Shown: positions 33,174 through 42,491, counted from the first letter of the stretch. The stretch is 64,000 nucleotides of DNA from Flavobacteriales bacterium (GCA_016715995.1 JADJXF010000020.1:57933-121932), one strand, 5' to 3'. Numbers and translations: made by a program. The notes: generated by a model from the letters alone, not told the origin.

Positions 33174-33752
33174 TTAAGGGGTGCTCCAGCGGCTCTTGAA
33201 GGTGCCGATGAAGGCCTGGTACTCCTGGATCTTGTAATGGCCCTCGCCGAAGTAGTTGAGGATGGGTTCCATCTGCTCGGGTGTCATCAGCCCCTGCACC
33301 GGAGCCAGCACGTTGAGGTCGCTATCCAAGTACACCACCGTGGGGTAGGCGATGCGCCCCTGCACGTTCGCAATGGCGTAGGTGAGGTGATGGGTGCCGT
33401 TCCGGCCGCCCACCATGCCCGGGTTGAAATCGGGATTCTCGTATTTCTGGCCCTTGAAGGTCACGGCCTCGCCGCTCTCCGCATTGAACTTCACCGGGTA
33501 GAAATGCTTGTTCACATAGTCGGCCACCTTGGGGTCGGCGAAGGTCTTCGCGTCGAGCATTTTGCAGGGGCCGCACCAACTGGTGTACACATCCACGAAA
33601 AGCGGCCTGGGGGCCTTCTTCGCTTGGGCCTGGGCCTCTTCGATGGTGAGCCATTTGATGCCTTTCGCGGCGGATTCAGCAGCGGGCTTGGCGGTGGTCT
33701 GCGCCAGCAAAGCGGCGGGCAGCAGGAGGGAGGCGAGGAGCAGGTAGCGCAT
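33174..33752 (-). CDS. exported thioredoxin-fold protein
   Basis: A 192-residue periplasmic thioredoxin-like protein. A signal peptide (LLLASLLLPAALLAQ) is followed by a short Ala/Lys linker and a thioredoxin fold with the active site SWCGPCKMLDAKTF. Later blocks (YVNKHFYPVKFNAE, GRIAYPTVVYLDSDLNV) contain the cis-Pro. It would reduce or hold disulphides in the periplasm. I start at the ATG at 33752. The frame runs on upstream into the transporter gene only because that gene has a frameshift, so a fused 728-residue protein should not be annotated. Confidence 0.88.
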   Translation of the reverse strand: MRYLLLASLLLPAALLAQTTAKPAAESAAKGIKWLTIEEAQAQAKKAPRPLFVDVYTSWCGPCKMLDAKTFADPKVADYVNKHFYPVKFNAESGEAVTFKGQKYENPDFNPGMVGGRNGTHHLTYAIANVQGRIAYPTVVYLDSDLNVLAPVQGLMTPEQMEPILNYFGEGHYKIQEYQAFIGTFKSRWSTP

Positions 33753-33790
33753 GGTCGAGTTGAGCCGTATCGACAATGATCGTGCCGCGA

Positions 33791-35360
33791 TCAACCGCGG
33801 CCGTGCATCATGACGACGAGTTTCCGGCTGATGAGGAACATGACCAGACCGGCGCCCATGACGAAGGCGGCGATGAGGCCGAAGACCATGAAGGCGCCCA
33901 GCTTCTCCACGTAGGAGGCGATATAGCCGCCGATGATCTGCGCCACGAAAGGCGAAAGGAACCACACGCCCATGAGCATGCTGGCAAACTTCACGGGCGC
34001 CAGCTTGGGTGATCATGCTCAGGCCGATGGGCGAGAGGCAGAGCTCGCCGACCGTGTGGAAGAAGTAGGTGAGCAGCAACCAGCTGAGGCCCGCCTTGAT
34101 CGTCACGTCCTCGCTGTCGCCGCCGCGCTCCATCACCGCGCCCAGCATGAACAGGAAGCCGACGCCGAGCAGGATCATGCCCAGTCCCATCTTCACAGGG
34201 ATGCTCCAATCCTTGCCCTTCTTCGCCAGCCGCAGCCAGATAGCGGCGATCGGTGCGCCGAGCAGCACGATGAACAGCGGGTTCACGCTCTGGAAGAAGG
34301 AGGTCGGGATGGTCCAGCCGAAGACCGTGCGGTTGATGTACTCATCCGTGTAGAGTGTGAGCGAGCTGCCCGCCTGCTCGAAGCCCGCCCAGAAGAAGGT
34401 GACGAACACGGTGATGGTGAAGATCACCGCCATGCGGTCGCGCTCCTGCTTCGTGAGCGGCCGGTTGGCCTCGGCATGGGCCTCGGCATCGGAGGTGTTC
34501 TTCTTCGCGGGACGCAGGCCAATCTCGCCGAGGTACCGTTTGGCCAACGAGTTGAAGATCACCTGGCCCAGCAGCATGCCCAGACCGGCGGCGAGGAAGC
34601 CGTACTCGAAGGCGTATCGAAGGATTTTGACGCTACCGTCCGGTTGCACCTCTTTCACAGCGAAGAGGTCCTCGGCGAAATAGCCGCAGACCAGCGGCGC
34701 CAGGAACGCGCCGAGGTTGATGCCCATGTAGAAGATGGTGAAAGCGCTATCGCGGCGCGGATCACCTTGGGGATAGAGCTGACCGACGATGGTGGAGATG
34801 TTCGGCTTGAAGAAGCCGTTGCCGATGATCAGCAGGGCGAAGCCGAGGTAGGCCGCCGACGGTCCCATGCCGCTGGCCAGGCTGAACTGGCCGAGCATCA
34901 TGAGCACGCCACCGATGAGGATGGCGCGCCGCTGCCCGATGTAGGTGTCGGCGATCCAACCGCCGATGATCGGTGTGAGGTACACCAGGCCCGTGAACCA
35001 GCCATAGATCACCGTGGCATCGGCCTTGGCGAATCCGAGCCCACCCTCGATTGCGGTCTTGCTGAGGTACAACGTCAGGATCCCCCTCATCCCGTAGAAG
35101 GAGAACCGCTCCCACATTTCGGTGAAGAAGAGCAGGTAGAGGCCGCGCGGATGCTCCCTCTGCTGGAAGAGCCAGAAGATCACCGTGCCCAGGAACGCCA
35201 CGATGATGGAGAAGAGCCAGATCTGGAAGAGCTCGCCTGAGGTCTCGGTGCCCATCCCCACGGCGAACCGTAGCAGGCCATAAGCGAGGGCGAGTAGCAC
35301 GAGGAAGAAGCCGAGCATTCGGCCCATGGTCCCATTCTGTGGGGTGACGGTCGCGTTCAT
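33791..35360 (-). pseudogene. POT-family peptide:proton symporter, frameshifted
   Basis: A POT/PTR transporter that imports di- and tripeptides. Family signatures are intact in the first ~450 codons: FFTEMWERFSFYGMRGILTL, GWIADTYIGQRRAILIGGVL and the GNGFFKPNISTIVGQLYP block. After LSMITQ the frame changes. The expected continuation (KFASMLMGVWFLSPFVAQII, then VMGAGLVMFLISRKLVVMMH) lies in another frame down to 33791. The shift falls in the GGG at 34008-34010, where removing one base restores LSMITKLAPVKFASM. Only the last ~75 residues, with two membrane helices, are affected. It may be an assembly error or a true lesion. Confidence 0.8.
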
Positions 35361-35420
35361 GCGCTATGGATTGGGTGAGGTTCCGGAGGGCGCCTTGCAG
35401 GTGACGCGCCCAAAGGCCCG

Positions 35421-35428
35421 CCAATATA
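35421..35428 (-). promoter_or_regulatory. possible -7 element of the POT transporter
   Basis: Minus-strand TATATTGG, 60 bases before the ATG. The match is looser than at other genes. Confidence 0.3.
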
Positions 35429-35537
35429 GAAGGGAACTTGCTGGTGAGGGTCCGGTGCTGGAAACGGCCACCGAATCGTGATCTGGATCGCGGTTCGGGC
35501 AGGGCTTCGGTGATTGGTTTCGGGGCGCTACCGACCT

Positions 35538-35607
35538 CACCCCTCAACCCTCCCTCAACCCTCAACCCTCAACTCATCAACCCTCAACTCATCAACCCTC
35601 AACCACG
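35538..35607. repeat. CCCTCAAC / CTCATCAACC tandem low-complexity array
   Basis: About seventy bases built from CCCTCAAC and CTCAACTCATCAAC units. It begins six bases beyond the stop of the DPP-IV-like gene and lies in the 253-base spacer before the POT gene, which holds no other gene. Confidence 0.75.
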
Positions 35608-35613
35608 AAGGAC

Positions 35614-37839
35614 TCAAAGATTCCGCTCCAACCACTCGGTCATCATCTCATACAAGTGCAATCGCGTGGTGCCTCCGTGGATGCCGTGGTTGCGGTCGGG
35701 ATAGATGAACTGATTGAAGGGCTTGTTGGCCTTGATGAGCGCATTGGTCATCTCGGCGGCGTTCTGGTAGTGGACGTTGTCGTCGGCGAGGCCGTGGATG
35801 AGGAAGTACTTCCCTTTCAGCTTGACCGCGTGGAACACCGGGCTGTTGTCGTCGTAGCCCTTGCCGTTGTCCTTGGGCAGGCCCATGTACCGCTCGGTGT
35901 AGATGCTGTCGTAATAACGCCAGTTGCTCACAGGTGCCACGGCGATGGCTGCCTTGAAGAGATCCGCGCCCTTGGTGATGCAGAGGCTGCTCATGTAGCC
36001 GCCGTAGCTCCAGCCGAAGATTCCGATACGGTCCTTGTCCACCCATGGCTGCCGACCGAGCCATTGCGCGGTGGCGATGTGGTCCTCGGTCTCGTACTTG
36101 CCTAGCTGGCCATAGGTGATGTGCCGGAAGTCGCGGCCCCGATGGCCGGTGCCACGCGGATCGACGCACACCACGATGTAGCCTTTCTGTGCCAGCAGAG
36201 AATACCAGAGGCTGCTGCGCCCGCCCCAGCGCTCCAGCACCTCGTTGCTGTTGGGGCCACTGTATTGCGTCATGAACACCGGGTAGCGCTCACGGCTCTG
36301 GAATCCGGGCGGCTTCATCATCCAGCCGCGCAGCTCCACGCCGCCCTCGGTGGTGAATTGAAAGAGCTCCCGCTGCACCAGTCCGTATTCGGCACAGGTC
36401 TTTGCCAGCTTGGCGTTGTCCTTCAGCACCTTCACCTGCTTGCCGCTGCCATCGTGCAGGGTGACCACCGGCGGCGAGTTCAGCGTGCTGCGGGTATTGA
36501 TGAAGTAGCGGAAGCCCGTGCTGAACTCCGCATCGTTCACGCCGCTGATGGGCGAAAGCTGGATCACGCCTTTTCCGCTCAATGGCGCAGCCAGCACATC
36601 CTGATGCTCCGGCGCGCTCTTGGCCGCCGTGAAGATCACGCGCTGTCCTTTCTCGTCGATGCCTTTCACGGCGGTGATGTCCCATGCGCCGCGCGTGAGC
36701 TGCAGCTGTGCCCCATCCTTCAGGCTCACCTTATAGATGTGGTTCCAGCCATCCTTTTCGCTGGTGAGGATGAAGCCGCTGCCATCGCCGAGGAAGTAGA
36801 GGTCGTCCGTGACCTCGACGTAAGTGGGGCTCGTCTCGCGGTACACCTCGGTGGGTACGGGCCGCGCCTTGGTGCCTGTTGGCGGCAGCTGCACGGTATA
36901 GAGGAGCTTCTCGTTCTGAAGGCGGTTCATGCGCATGAACCACGGCTGGCCTTTCGGCGTGAAGCCCAGGCGCGGGATGTAGATGTCGGTCTCGTCGGTG
37001 CCGAGCGGGACGCTGTAGGTGAGGCCGCCGGCGAGGTCGCGCACGTGGAGCGAGACTTGGCTATTGTCCTCTCCCGCCTTGGGGTACTTGAAGCGGTACT
37101 CGCTCGGGTACAGCTGATTCTTATAGTAGGTGAGGTCGAATTCCTTCACGCCGCTCTCATCGCTACGGAGGTACATGAGCTTCGTGCCGTCGGGGCTCCA
37201 TGCGTAGCCCTGCACCAGCGTGAATTCCTCCTCGTACACCCAGTCCGTCGCGCCGTTGAGGATCTTGTTCCATGCGCCATCGGTGGTGATCTGCGTCTCG
37301 GTCATGGTCGCTAGGTCCACCACGAAGAGGTTGTTGTCGCGCACGAAGGCGGCACGGCTGCCATCGGGGCTGAAGGTGGCCAGCCGCTGCTTGGGCTTCG
37401 TAAGGTCGGAGAGCGGCGACAGTTTCTTGCTCGCGCGATCGAAGACGTAGTTGTAGGCGAACGAGCTGTATCGGTAGATCTGTTCGCTGCCGGTCTCGAA
37501 CATCATCTTCCGTTCATCGCCGCTGAAGCTGTATCCCTCGATCTCGATGGGCTCCTTTCCACCTGCTGGCACAAGCTCTCCCGCCTTCACTAGCGTGGCC
37601 ACTTTGGCACCTGTACGGTAAGCGTATTGGTTGATCGCTGGCTGGCCGCCTTCCTCCTCGAGCACGGTGTAGTGGAGACCGTCCTTCATGCTGGCGAGAC
37701 CGCCCACCATCTCGGCGCTGAACAGCGGGCTGGCCCAGATGTCCTTGTTGGTGAGTTTGCCTGCGCTTTGCTGGGCCGTGGCCGATTGGGCCACGCTGAA
37801 GACGATGAGGGCTGCGACGAATCCGATGCGTGTGTTCAT
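35614..37839 (-). CDS. S9 family dipeptidyl peptidase IV-like protease
   Basis: A 741-residue exported prolyl oligopeptidase. The signal peptide (RIGFVAALIVFSVAQSATAQ) starts at the ATG at 37839; the longer frame reads through the promoter. Residues ~40-480 form the DPP-IV beta-propeller (FSPDGSRAAFVRDNNLFVVD, YAWSPDGTKLMYLRSDESGV). The alpha/beta hydrolase domain has the nucleophile in IFGWSYGGYMSSLCI, the Asp in HGLADDNVHYQNAAEM and the His in PDRNHGIHGG. It removes X-Pro or X-Ala dipeptides from peptides in the periplasm. A peptide transporter gene lies just downstream, which suggests joint use of peptides as food. Confidence 0.95.
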   Translation of the reverse strand: MNTRIGFVAALIVFSVAQSATAQQSAGKLTNKDIWASPLFSAEMVGGLASMKDGLHYTVLEEEGGQPAINQYAYRTGAKVATLVKAGELVPAGGKEPIEIEGYSFSGDERKMMFETGSEQIYRYSSFAYNYVFDRASKKLSPLSDLTKPKQRLATFSPDGSRAAFVRDNNLFVVDLATMTETQITTDGAWNKILNGATDWVYEEEFTLVQGYAWSPDGTKLMYLRSDESGVKEFDLTYYKNQLYPSEYRFKYPKAGEDNSQVSLHVRDLAGGLTYSVPLGTDETDIYIPRLGFTPKGQPWFMRMNRLQNEKLLYTVQLPPTGTKARPVPTEVYRETSPTYVEVTDDLYFLGDGSGFILTSEKDGWNHIYKVSLKDGAQLQLTRGAWDITAVKGIDEKGQRVIFTAAKSAPEHQDVLAAPLSGKGVIQLSPISGVNDAEFSTGFRYFINTRSTLNSPPVVTLHDGSGKQVKVLKDNAKLAKTCAEYGLVQRELFQFTTEGGVELRGWMMKPPGFQSRERYPVFMTQYSGPNSNEVLERWGGRSSLWYSLLAQKGYIVVCVDPRGTGHRGRDFRHITYGQLGKYETEDHIATAQWLGRQPWVDKDRIGIFGWSYGGYMSSLCITKGADLFKAAIAVAPVSNWRYYDSIYTERYMGLPKDNGKGYDDNSPVFHAVKLKGKYFLIHGLADDNVHYQNAAEMTNALIKANKPFNQFIYPDRNHGIHGGTTRLHLYEMMTEWLERNL

Positions 37840-37858
37840 GCGAGCGAGTGAATGGTGG

Positions 37859-37866
37859 GCAAGGTA
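37859..37866 (-). promoter_or_regulatory. -7 element of the DPP-IV-like gene
   Basis: Minus-strand TACCTTGC, 19 bases before the ATG at 37839. The rest of the spacer to 38106 (about 240 bases) shows no gene or clear site. Confidence 0.5.
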
Positions 37867-38106
37867 GCAGCGCATGCACTTCCTTGGATGAGCGCCGCCA
37901 CGCCCCCAACCGCCCGTCACCGGCACCTAACGAACGTTCTATTGCGACCGGCCCGGATTGGAGCTTCCTTTGGCCAGTCATTCGCGCCACGATCCCTCCG
38001 GCGCCTCTGGGCCTTCGGGCTTGGGGGCGCTGCCATTACATGGCTTTTCCCGCTTCGGAATAGTCCGTCCCGGCTGGATTGTTCCCGAGTGCTCCTCGCA
38101 GGAGAC

Positions 38107-40515
38107 TCACGAGCCGCACAGAGCGAGCTGTTGCGCAGCAGCGGCATCTCCGGCCGCAGCCAGGCGCCGCAGCAATTCGCAGCCTTCATCCCTCCGGCCC
38201 TTGCGCAACAGCAGCACCGCTTTGTTGAGGTGCGCTGTGGCGTTGTTCGGGTCGCGCTTGATCGCCTCCTCGAAATCGGCCAGGGCCGAATCCCACTTCT
38301 GCTGCTGCATGCGGCAGCTCGCGCGGTTCATCCAGCCGTTGGCGAGCTTGGGGTCGAGCTTGATGTAGGCATCGAAGGCCGTGACCGCGCTATCGTACTT
38401 CTGCTGATTGAAGTAAGCGACCCCCAGGAGCTCCAGCCCCTCTTTCGACTTCTTGTCGCGGCGGAGGAAGGGACGGATGGCGCTGACCGCCCCGGCGTTA
38501 TCGTTCATCCGCAACCGGCTCAGCGCGACGCTGTACTGCATGGTGTATAGCGCAGTGTCCTTGCGGAATACCCGTTGGAAGCAGCCGATGGCCTCCGCGT
38601 AGCGCGTCATATCGAAATAGGCCTGGCCTTCGGCGAGTATGCCCTCCACGTAATTGCTGTCGATGGCCACCATCCCTTTCGCCTCGGCCAGCGCATCCTC
38701 GAACCGCTTCGCACGGCTGTGCTCCTGGTTCAGCGCGTAGTGCGCGAAGAGGTTGTCCGGGTACGCCTTCATGAACCGCTCGCGCAGCGCGGCTGCATCC
38801 TTCCGACCCGGTTCCGTTTTCTGGAACAGCCCTGCGACGGTCCGATGGTCGTTCCCGACCACATGGACCAGTTCCACCACATCCGCTCGCTTATACATGT
38901 CGGCGAGCTGCAGGTCGCCTTGCAGCCGGTGTGAGTAGTGGTTCTCCCAAAGCACCACCGAATGGGCATCGGCGGTGTCCAGCGCGGCCTTGTTCAATGT
39001 TCGGTATCGCTTCACGTTCGGGTAGCCGAGGTCGTTCGGCCAGAAGAACCAGCGATGGTTCGCGTACAACGGCCATTCGCGCAGGTAGCTGTCCTTGTAC
39101 AAGGTGCTGAGCAGCGAGATGGCTTTGCGCTCGTGATTGAGGTGGGCATCCGGCCGCTCGGTCCAGAGCGCGAAGGCGAGCGCCCCGGCGGAGACAAGAC
39201 CAGCGGTGGTCGCGAGCACCGCGCGCGGTGCTTCACGCACGCGCCAAACAATCAGGAATACCAGCCCGATTGCGAGCAACGCACCGCCGATGATGGCCGG
39301 CAAATGATCGGGAGTCGTGGAGATCTTGTGGTGCGACTCCAGGTGCATGCTGAAGAAGAAGTGGAGCACCGCCACGGCGATCAGGCCGAAGAGGTGTACG
39401 CGACCGAATGACCACCAAGGGTTCTCGGTTCGCTTCGGGCCGCGGTCCATGGCCTTACGCTGTCGCTTCCGCTCGTCGCGGGAGAGCGTGGCGGTCTCCG
39501 CGTCGCTCGTAGCCGCCGCATGATGCACCCGGCCCTGCCAGGCCATCAAGCCATCGTAGGCCAGCAGCGCGACGAAGGGCGTCATCGGGATCAGGTTGCG
39601 CAGGAAGCCAGCCGAGTTGCCCATGTCGAGCTTCGAGGAGAAGACCACGTAGAGCAGCAGGATCGCGATGCCCTGCACCAGCACGAAGAGATCCATCCGC
39701 CGCCGCATGACGCGCTCCAGCGTTCCCGTGATGAGGAAGAAGAAGACCACGGGCCCCACCACGTACGCGTAGCGTTGGAAGTAGTGCCAGATGTCGCGGT
39801 AGCCATAGCGGTTCTTGCCTTCTTTGCCCATCGTGTCCTCCACCAGCCAGAGCGGGTTATCGGTGTCCTTCACGAAGTAGCCCACCACCATGAGCACGAG
39901 CACGGGCACGGCCATCCAGCCGATGCGCTTCCACTCCTTCGCCTGCAGGAGCACAATGCCCCAGATGGGCAGTATCACCACCAGTTCCAAGCGGGCAAGC
40001 GGCAGCAGGCCCCCCATGATAGCGAAGAGGGTGTAGCGTTGGTGCACGAGCGCGTGCAGCCCGACGCAGATCACTGTCACTGCCAGCGGCTCCGTTAGGA
40101 AGTTGCGCGAGATGGAGAAGTAGAAGGTCTGGAAGAAGAAGAAGGGCAGTACCCAATGAGCCTCGCGCGCGCCAATGCGCTGCAGGAAGCGGAACAGCAG
40201 CCAGCCGCTCCAGGCGCTCAGCAGGATCATCTGCACCATCATCACCTCGCGGCCGAGCAGCGCGGCAGGCGCGAAGAGGACCATGAAGAGTGGCCGGTTC
40301 CAGACGCTGAAGAAATGATCCGGCTTGCTCCAGGATTCGCGGGCGTGGAAGTAGCGCACGACGCAATCGTCATCCCATGGCGCGTCGCTGAGGAAGCCGT
40401 AAATGAAACTGGCGATGAGGTATGCGCCGATGAAGGCCAGCGCCCACAAGCGGCTGACGCGTTCGTCGCCTGTGCCGGGCAGGAGCGGCCGTGAGATGAT
40501 CCAGGATGGGGCCAT
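38107..40515 (-). CDS. polytopic membrane protein with C-terminal TPR repeats
   Basis: An 802-residue protein in two parts. The N-terminal ~460 residues have about ten membrane helices, with the early loop DAPWDDDCVVRYFHARES and FFQTFYFSISRNFLTEPLA, which resemble GT-C (dolichyl-phosphate-mannose-type) glycosyltransferases or related glycan-processing membrane proteins. The C-terminal ~230 residues are TPR repeats (NYVEGILAEGQAYFDMTRYA, WDSALADFEEAIKRDPNNAT). A middle extracytoplasmic segment lies between. An N-terminal DD-type acidic pair is present but GT activity is inferred only. I chose the ATG at 40515, which follows an AGCTTTGC element by 13 bases. The partner and sugar are not predictable. 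Confidence 0.7.
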   Translation of the reverse strand: MAPSWIISRPLLPGTGDERVSRLWALAFIGAYLIASFIYGFLSDAPWDDDCVVRYFHARESWSKPDHFFSVWNRPLFMVLFAPAALLGREVMMVQMILLSAWSGWLLFRFLQRIGAREAHWVLPFFFFQTFYFSISRNFLTEPLAVTVICVGLHALVHQRYTLFAIMGGLLPLARLELVVILPIWGIVLLQAKEWKRIGWMAVPVLVLMVVGYFVKDTDNPLWLVEDTMGKEGKNRYGYRDIWHYFQRYAYVVGPVVFFFLITGTLERVMRRRMDLFVLVQGIAILLLYVVFSSKLDMGNSAGFLRNLIPMTPFVALLAYDGLMAWQGRVHHAAATSDAETATLSRDERKRQRKAMDRGPKRTENPWWSFGRVHLFGLIAVAVLHFFFSMHLESHHKISTTPDHLPAIIGGALLAIGLVFLIVWRVREAPRAVLATTAGLVSAGALAFALWTERPDAHLNHERKAISLLSTLYKDSYLREWPLYANHRWFFWPNDLGYPNVKRYRTLNKAALDTADAHSVVLWENHYSHRLQGDLQLADMYKRADVVELVHVVGNDHRTVAGLFQKTEPGRKDAAALRERFMKAYPDNLFAHYALNQEHSRAKRFEDALAEAKGMVAIDSNYVEGILAEGQAYFDMTRYAEAIGCFQRVFRKDTALYTMQYSVALSRLRMNDNAGAVSAIRPFLRRDKKSKEGLELLGVAYFNQQKYDSAVTAFDAYIKLDPKLANGWMNRASCRMQQQKWDSALADFEEAIKRDPNNATAHLNKAVLLLRKGRRDEGCELLRRLAAAGDAAAAQQLALCGS

Positions 40516-40635
40516 CGGGAGGAGGTGGGCAAAGCTGGGCATTGGCCGCAATCCGGCAAGGGCTAAGTGCGCGTAGTGCCGGAACTAGGATCAAAGCCCG
40601 TCCGGCTTAGGGAATGCACGTATCCGTCGCGCCGC

Positions 40636-41898
40636 TCAGCACTCCATGAAATCCATGTCGCTGTGGAAGGTCTCCTTCACGCCCATCACGCCTAGGAAGG
40701 AAAGGCCGATACAGACCCCTCCGACGATTAAGGCCGAGCCCGAAGCGCCGACCCAAGGAATCAAGCCCGTGAAGGAGAGGGTGATGGGGATGGTGGCTCC
40801 GCGCACCAGATTGGGAACCGTGTTGGTGACGGTGCTGCGCAAATTGGTGCCGAACTGCTCGCTGGCGATTGTGACGAAGAGTGCCCAGAAGCCGGTGCTG
40901 ATCCCGAGCAGGCAGCACATGACATGGAACCAGGGCAGCGTGACATCCGTGCTCAGCGTGAATACGAGAGTGCATGCGGTGAGCACGGTGAGGTAGATGA
41001 GCACCACCCTCCGGCGGCTGCGCATCCATTGGCTAAGGATGCCGCTGAGCAGGTCGCCGATGCTCAGGCCCACGTAGCCCCACATCACGCTGTCGCCTAC
41101 GTTCACCACGCCATCCACGCCGATGGCCTTGGCGATGGTATCGCTCTGGTTGATGAGCACGCCCACCACGAACCACACCGGCAGGCCGATGAGCACCGAA
41201 CAGACGTAGCGCTTCATGCGCTCGCGGGGTCGGAAGAGCATGAGTATGCTGCCCTTGACGATGTCGGTGCGATCGAGCGCCGATTTGAAGAGCCCGCTCT
41301 CGAAGGCGCCGGCGCGCATCACTAAAAGGAGCAGCCCGAGCGTGCCGCCCACGATGTAGGCCATCTGCCAGCCTTGGAGCCCGAGACCGAGGGCATCGGA
41401 CCATGCCGCGCCCTGTCCGCCCACGAGCCGTGCCATCACGCCACCCAGCGCGCCGAAGGTCACGATCACCATTGTACCCCATCCGCGCTGCGTGCGCTCC
41501 ATGCTCTCTACCACCAATGTGATGCCCGCGCCCAGCTCGCCCGCCAGGCCGATGCCCGCAATGATCCGGCACGCCGCGTATGCGCTGGTGTCCGTGACGA
41601 AGGCGTTAGCGATGTTCGCCAGTGAGTACACCACGATGGAGCCGAAGAGCACCTGCACGCGTCCGCGCTTATCGCCAAGCACGCCCCAGAGCAGCCCGCC
41701 GATGAGCATGCCGCCCATCTGCCAGTTGAACAGCTGCACGTCGTAGCGCTTCAGCGTCTCTCCGCTCAGCCCGATGGCCTCCAGGCTCTCGCGCTTCACC
41801 ACGTTGAAGAGCACAAGGTCGTAGATGTCGACGAAGTAGCCGAGCGCCGCCACGGTGATCAGCAGCAGCGTCCGGCGATGGATGCCCTTGGAAGACAT
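40636..41898 (-). CDS. MFS transporter
   Basis: A 420-residue major facilitator with 12 predicted helices. The conserved loop after helix 2 appears as GVLGDKRGRVQVLFG and the helix 4-5 region as ACRIIAGIGLAGELGAGITL. The helix 5 end RGWGTMVIVTFGALGG and the overall look resemble metabolite:H+ symporters (SHS/AAHS-like) that take up organic or aromatic acids, but the substrate is not defined by the sequence. The start at 41898 is five bases from a CATCTTCG element. It is 121 bases from the TPR membrane protein gene. Confidence 0.85.
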   Translation of the reverse strand: MSSKGIHRRTLLLITVAALGYFVDIYDLVLFNVVKRESLEAIGLSGETLKRYDVQLFNWQMGGMLIGGLLWGVLGDKRGRVQVLFGSIVVYSLANIANAFVTDTSAYAACRIIAGIGLAGELGAGITLVVESMERTQRGWGTMVIVTFGALGGVMARLVGGQGAAWSDALGLGLQGWQMAYIVGGTLGLLLLVMRAGAFESGLFKSALDRTDIVKGSILMLFRPRERMKRYVCSVLIGLPVWFVVGVLINQSDTIAKAIGVDGVVNVGDSVMWGYVGLSIGDLLSGILSQWMRSRRRVVLIYLTVLTACTLVFTLSTDVTLPWFHVMCCLLGISTGFWALFVTIASEQFGTNLRSTVTNTVPNLVRGATIPITLSFTGLIPWVGASGSALIVGGVCIGLSFLGVMGVKETFHSDMDFMEC

Positions 41899-41903
41899 GG
41901 CCG

Positions 41904-41911
41904 CGAAGATG
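41904..41911 (-). promoter_or_regulatory. -7-like element of the MFS gene
   Basis: Minus-strand CATCTTCG, ending five bases before the ATG at 41898. Confidence 0.4.
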
Positions 41912-41953
41912 GGCGTTCGTGCGACACGCGGGTGATGCCTGATTCACACCAGA

Positions 41954-41981
41954 GCAACCCTCAACCCCTCAACCCCCAACC
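41954..41981. repeat. AACCCTCAACCC low-complexity stretch that supplies a stop codon
   Basis: The run AGCAACCCTCAACCCCTCAA and following CCCCCAACC overlaps the end of the small cytochrome gene. Its TGA stop is formed by the GGTTGA unit of this repeat on the minus strand. Confidence 0.6.
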
Positions 41982-42418
41982 TTCACATACATCTTCTTGA
42001 TCCGCATCATCGGTCCCGGGCAGTGCGTGGTGTGGCAATTCGCACAGCTCTGGACCAGCGCGTTGTAGGCCGAGGCCCTGTCCTTGCGCGCCGCCTTGTA
42101 CAGCGCATCCACCTTCGCTTGGTAGTCCTTCCCGAAGGTCGGGTAGGTGATGGGGTCGATGTGCATGTCCTTGGTGGGAGTGGCTGTGAGCAACGTTTTG
42201 ACGCCAGCGGGGTAGGGCGGCAGTTTCTTGTCGTTGCGCGAGAGGCCGGCTCTCACGCTGTCCGCATGCGCAGCCATTTCCCGCATCAGCAGCGCCAGTT
42301 CACTGGGTGGCGTGAGGTCCTGCCCATTGGCAAGAGGTGGTCCTTCGGTGCGCAGCGCGGCGCATACCATGAGAGTGAGAATGGCGAGGGGAAGTATCAG
42401 GCGTAGGCGATGGGTCAT
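41969..42418 (-). CDS. small exported cytochrome-c-like protein
   Basis: A 149-residue exported protein. An N-terminal hydrophobic signal (LRLILPLAILTLMVCAALR) could be a signal peptide or lipoprotein signal around Cys19. Near the C-terminus is one heme-binding site CANCH in NALVQSCANCHTTHCPG, after a helical region (KDYQAKVDALYKAARKDRAS). The pattern fits small cytochrome c (C'/556-like) proteins with the heme site near the end. The C-terminal Met-rich PMMRIKKMYVKVGG may supply the second ligand. The stop codon lies in a repeat. The start at 42418 follows a TACTTTGC element by three bases. Confidence 0.8.
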   Translation of the reverse strand: MTHRLRLILPLAILTLMVCAALRTEGPPLANGQDLTPPSELALLMREMAAHADSVRAGLSRNDKKLPPYPAGVKTLLTATPTKDMHIDPITYPTFGKDYQAKVDALYKAARKDRASAYNALVQSCANCHTTHCPGPMMRIKKMYVKVGG

Positions 42419-42421
42419 GGT

Positions 42422-42429
42422 GCAAAGTA
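42422..42429 (-). promoter_or_regulatory. -7 element of the small cytochrome
   Basis: Minus-strand TACTTTGC, ending three bases before the ATG at 42418, another leaderless layout. Confidence 0.55.
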
Positions 42430-42483
42430 ATTGGCAAGGATGCTGCCGATCTGTCCCGGGTGCCTGGCGGGCGCGATCCTTGC

Positions 42484-42491
42484 CACCTTCG
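42484..42491 (+). promoter_or_regulatory. -7-like element of the rhomboid gene
   Basis: CACCTTCG, ending four bases before the ATG at 42496. Confidence 0.4.

Noticed and set aside
33174..35360. A 728-residue transporter-thioredoxin fusion protein
   Set aside because: The region joining the two parts does not resemble either family, the true transporter end is in another frame, and the thioredoxin has its own ATG and signal peptide. A one-base frameshift explains it.
35538..35607. CRISPR array
   Set aside because: The units are 8-14 bases with no spacers of constant length and no cas genes nearby; it is simple tandem repetition.
37928..37940. GAACGTTC palindrome as a LexA-type operator
   Set aside because: LexA sites need a spacer between the half sites and no SOS gene is adjacent.
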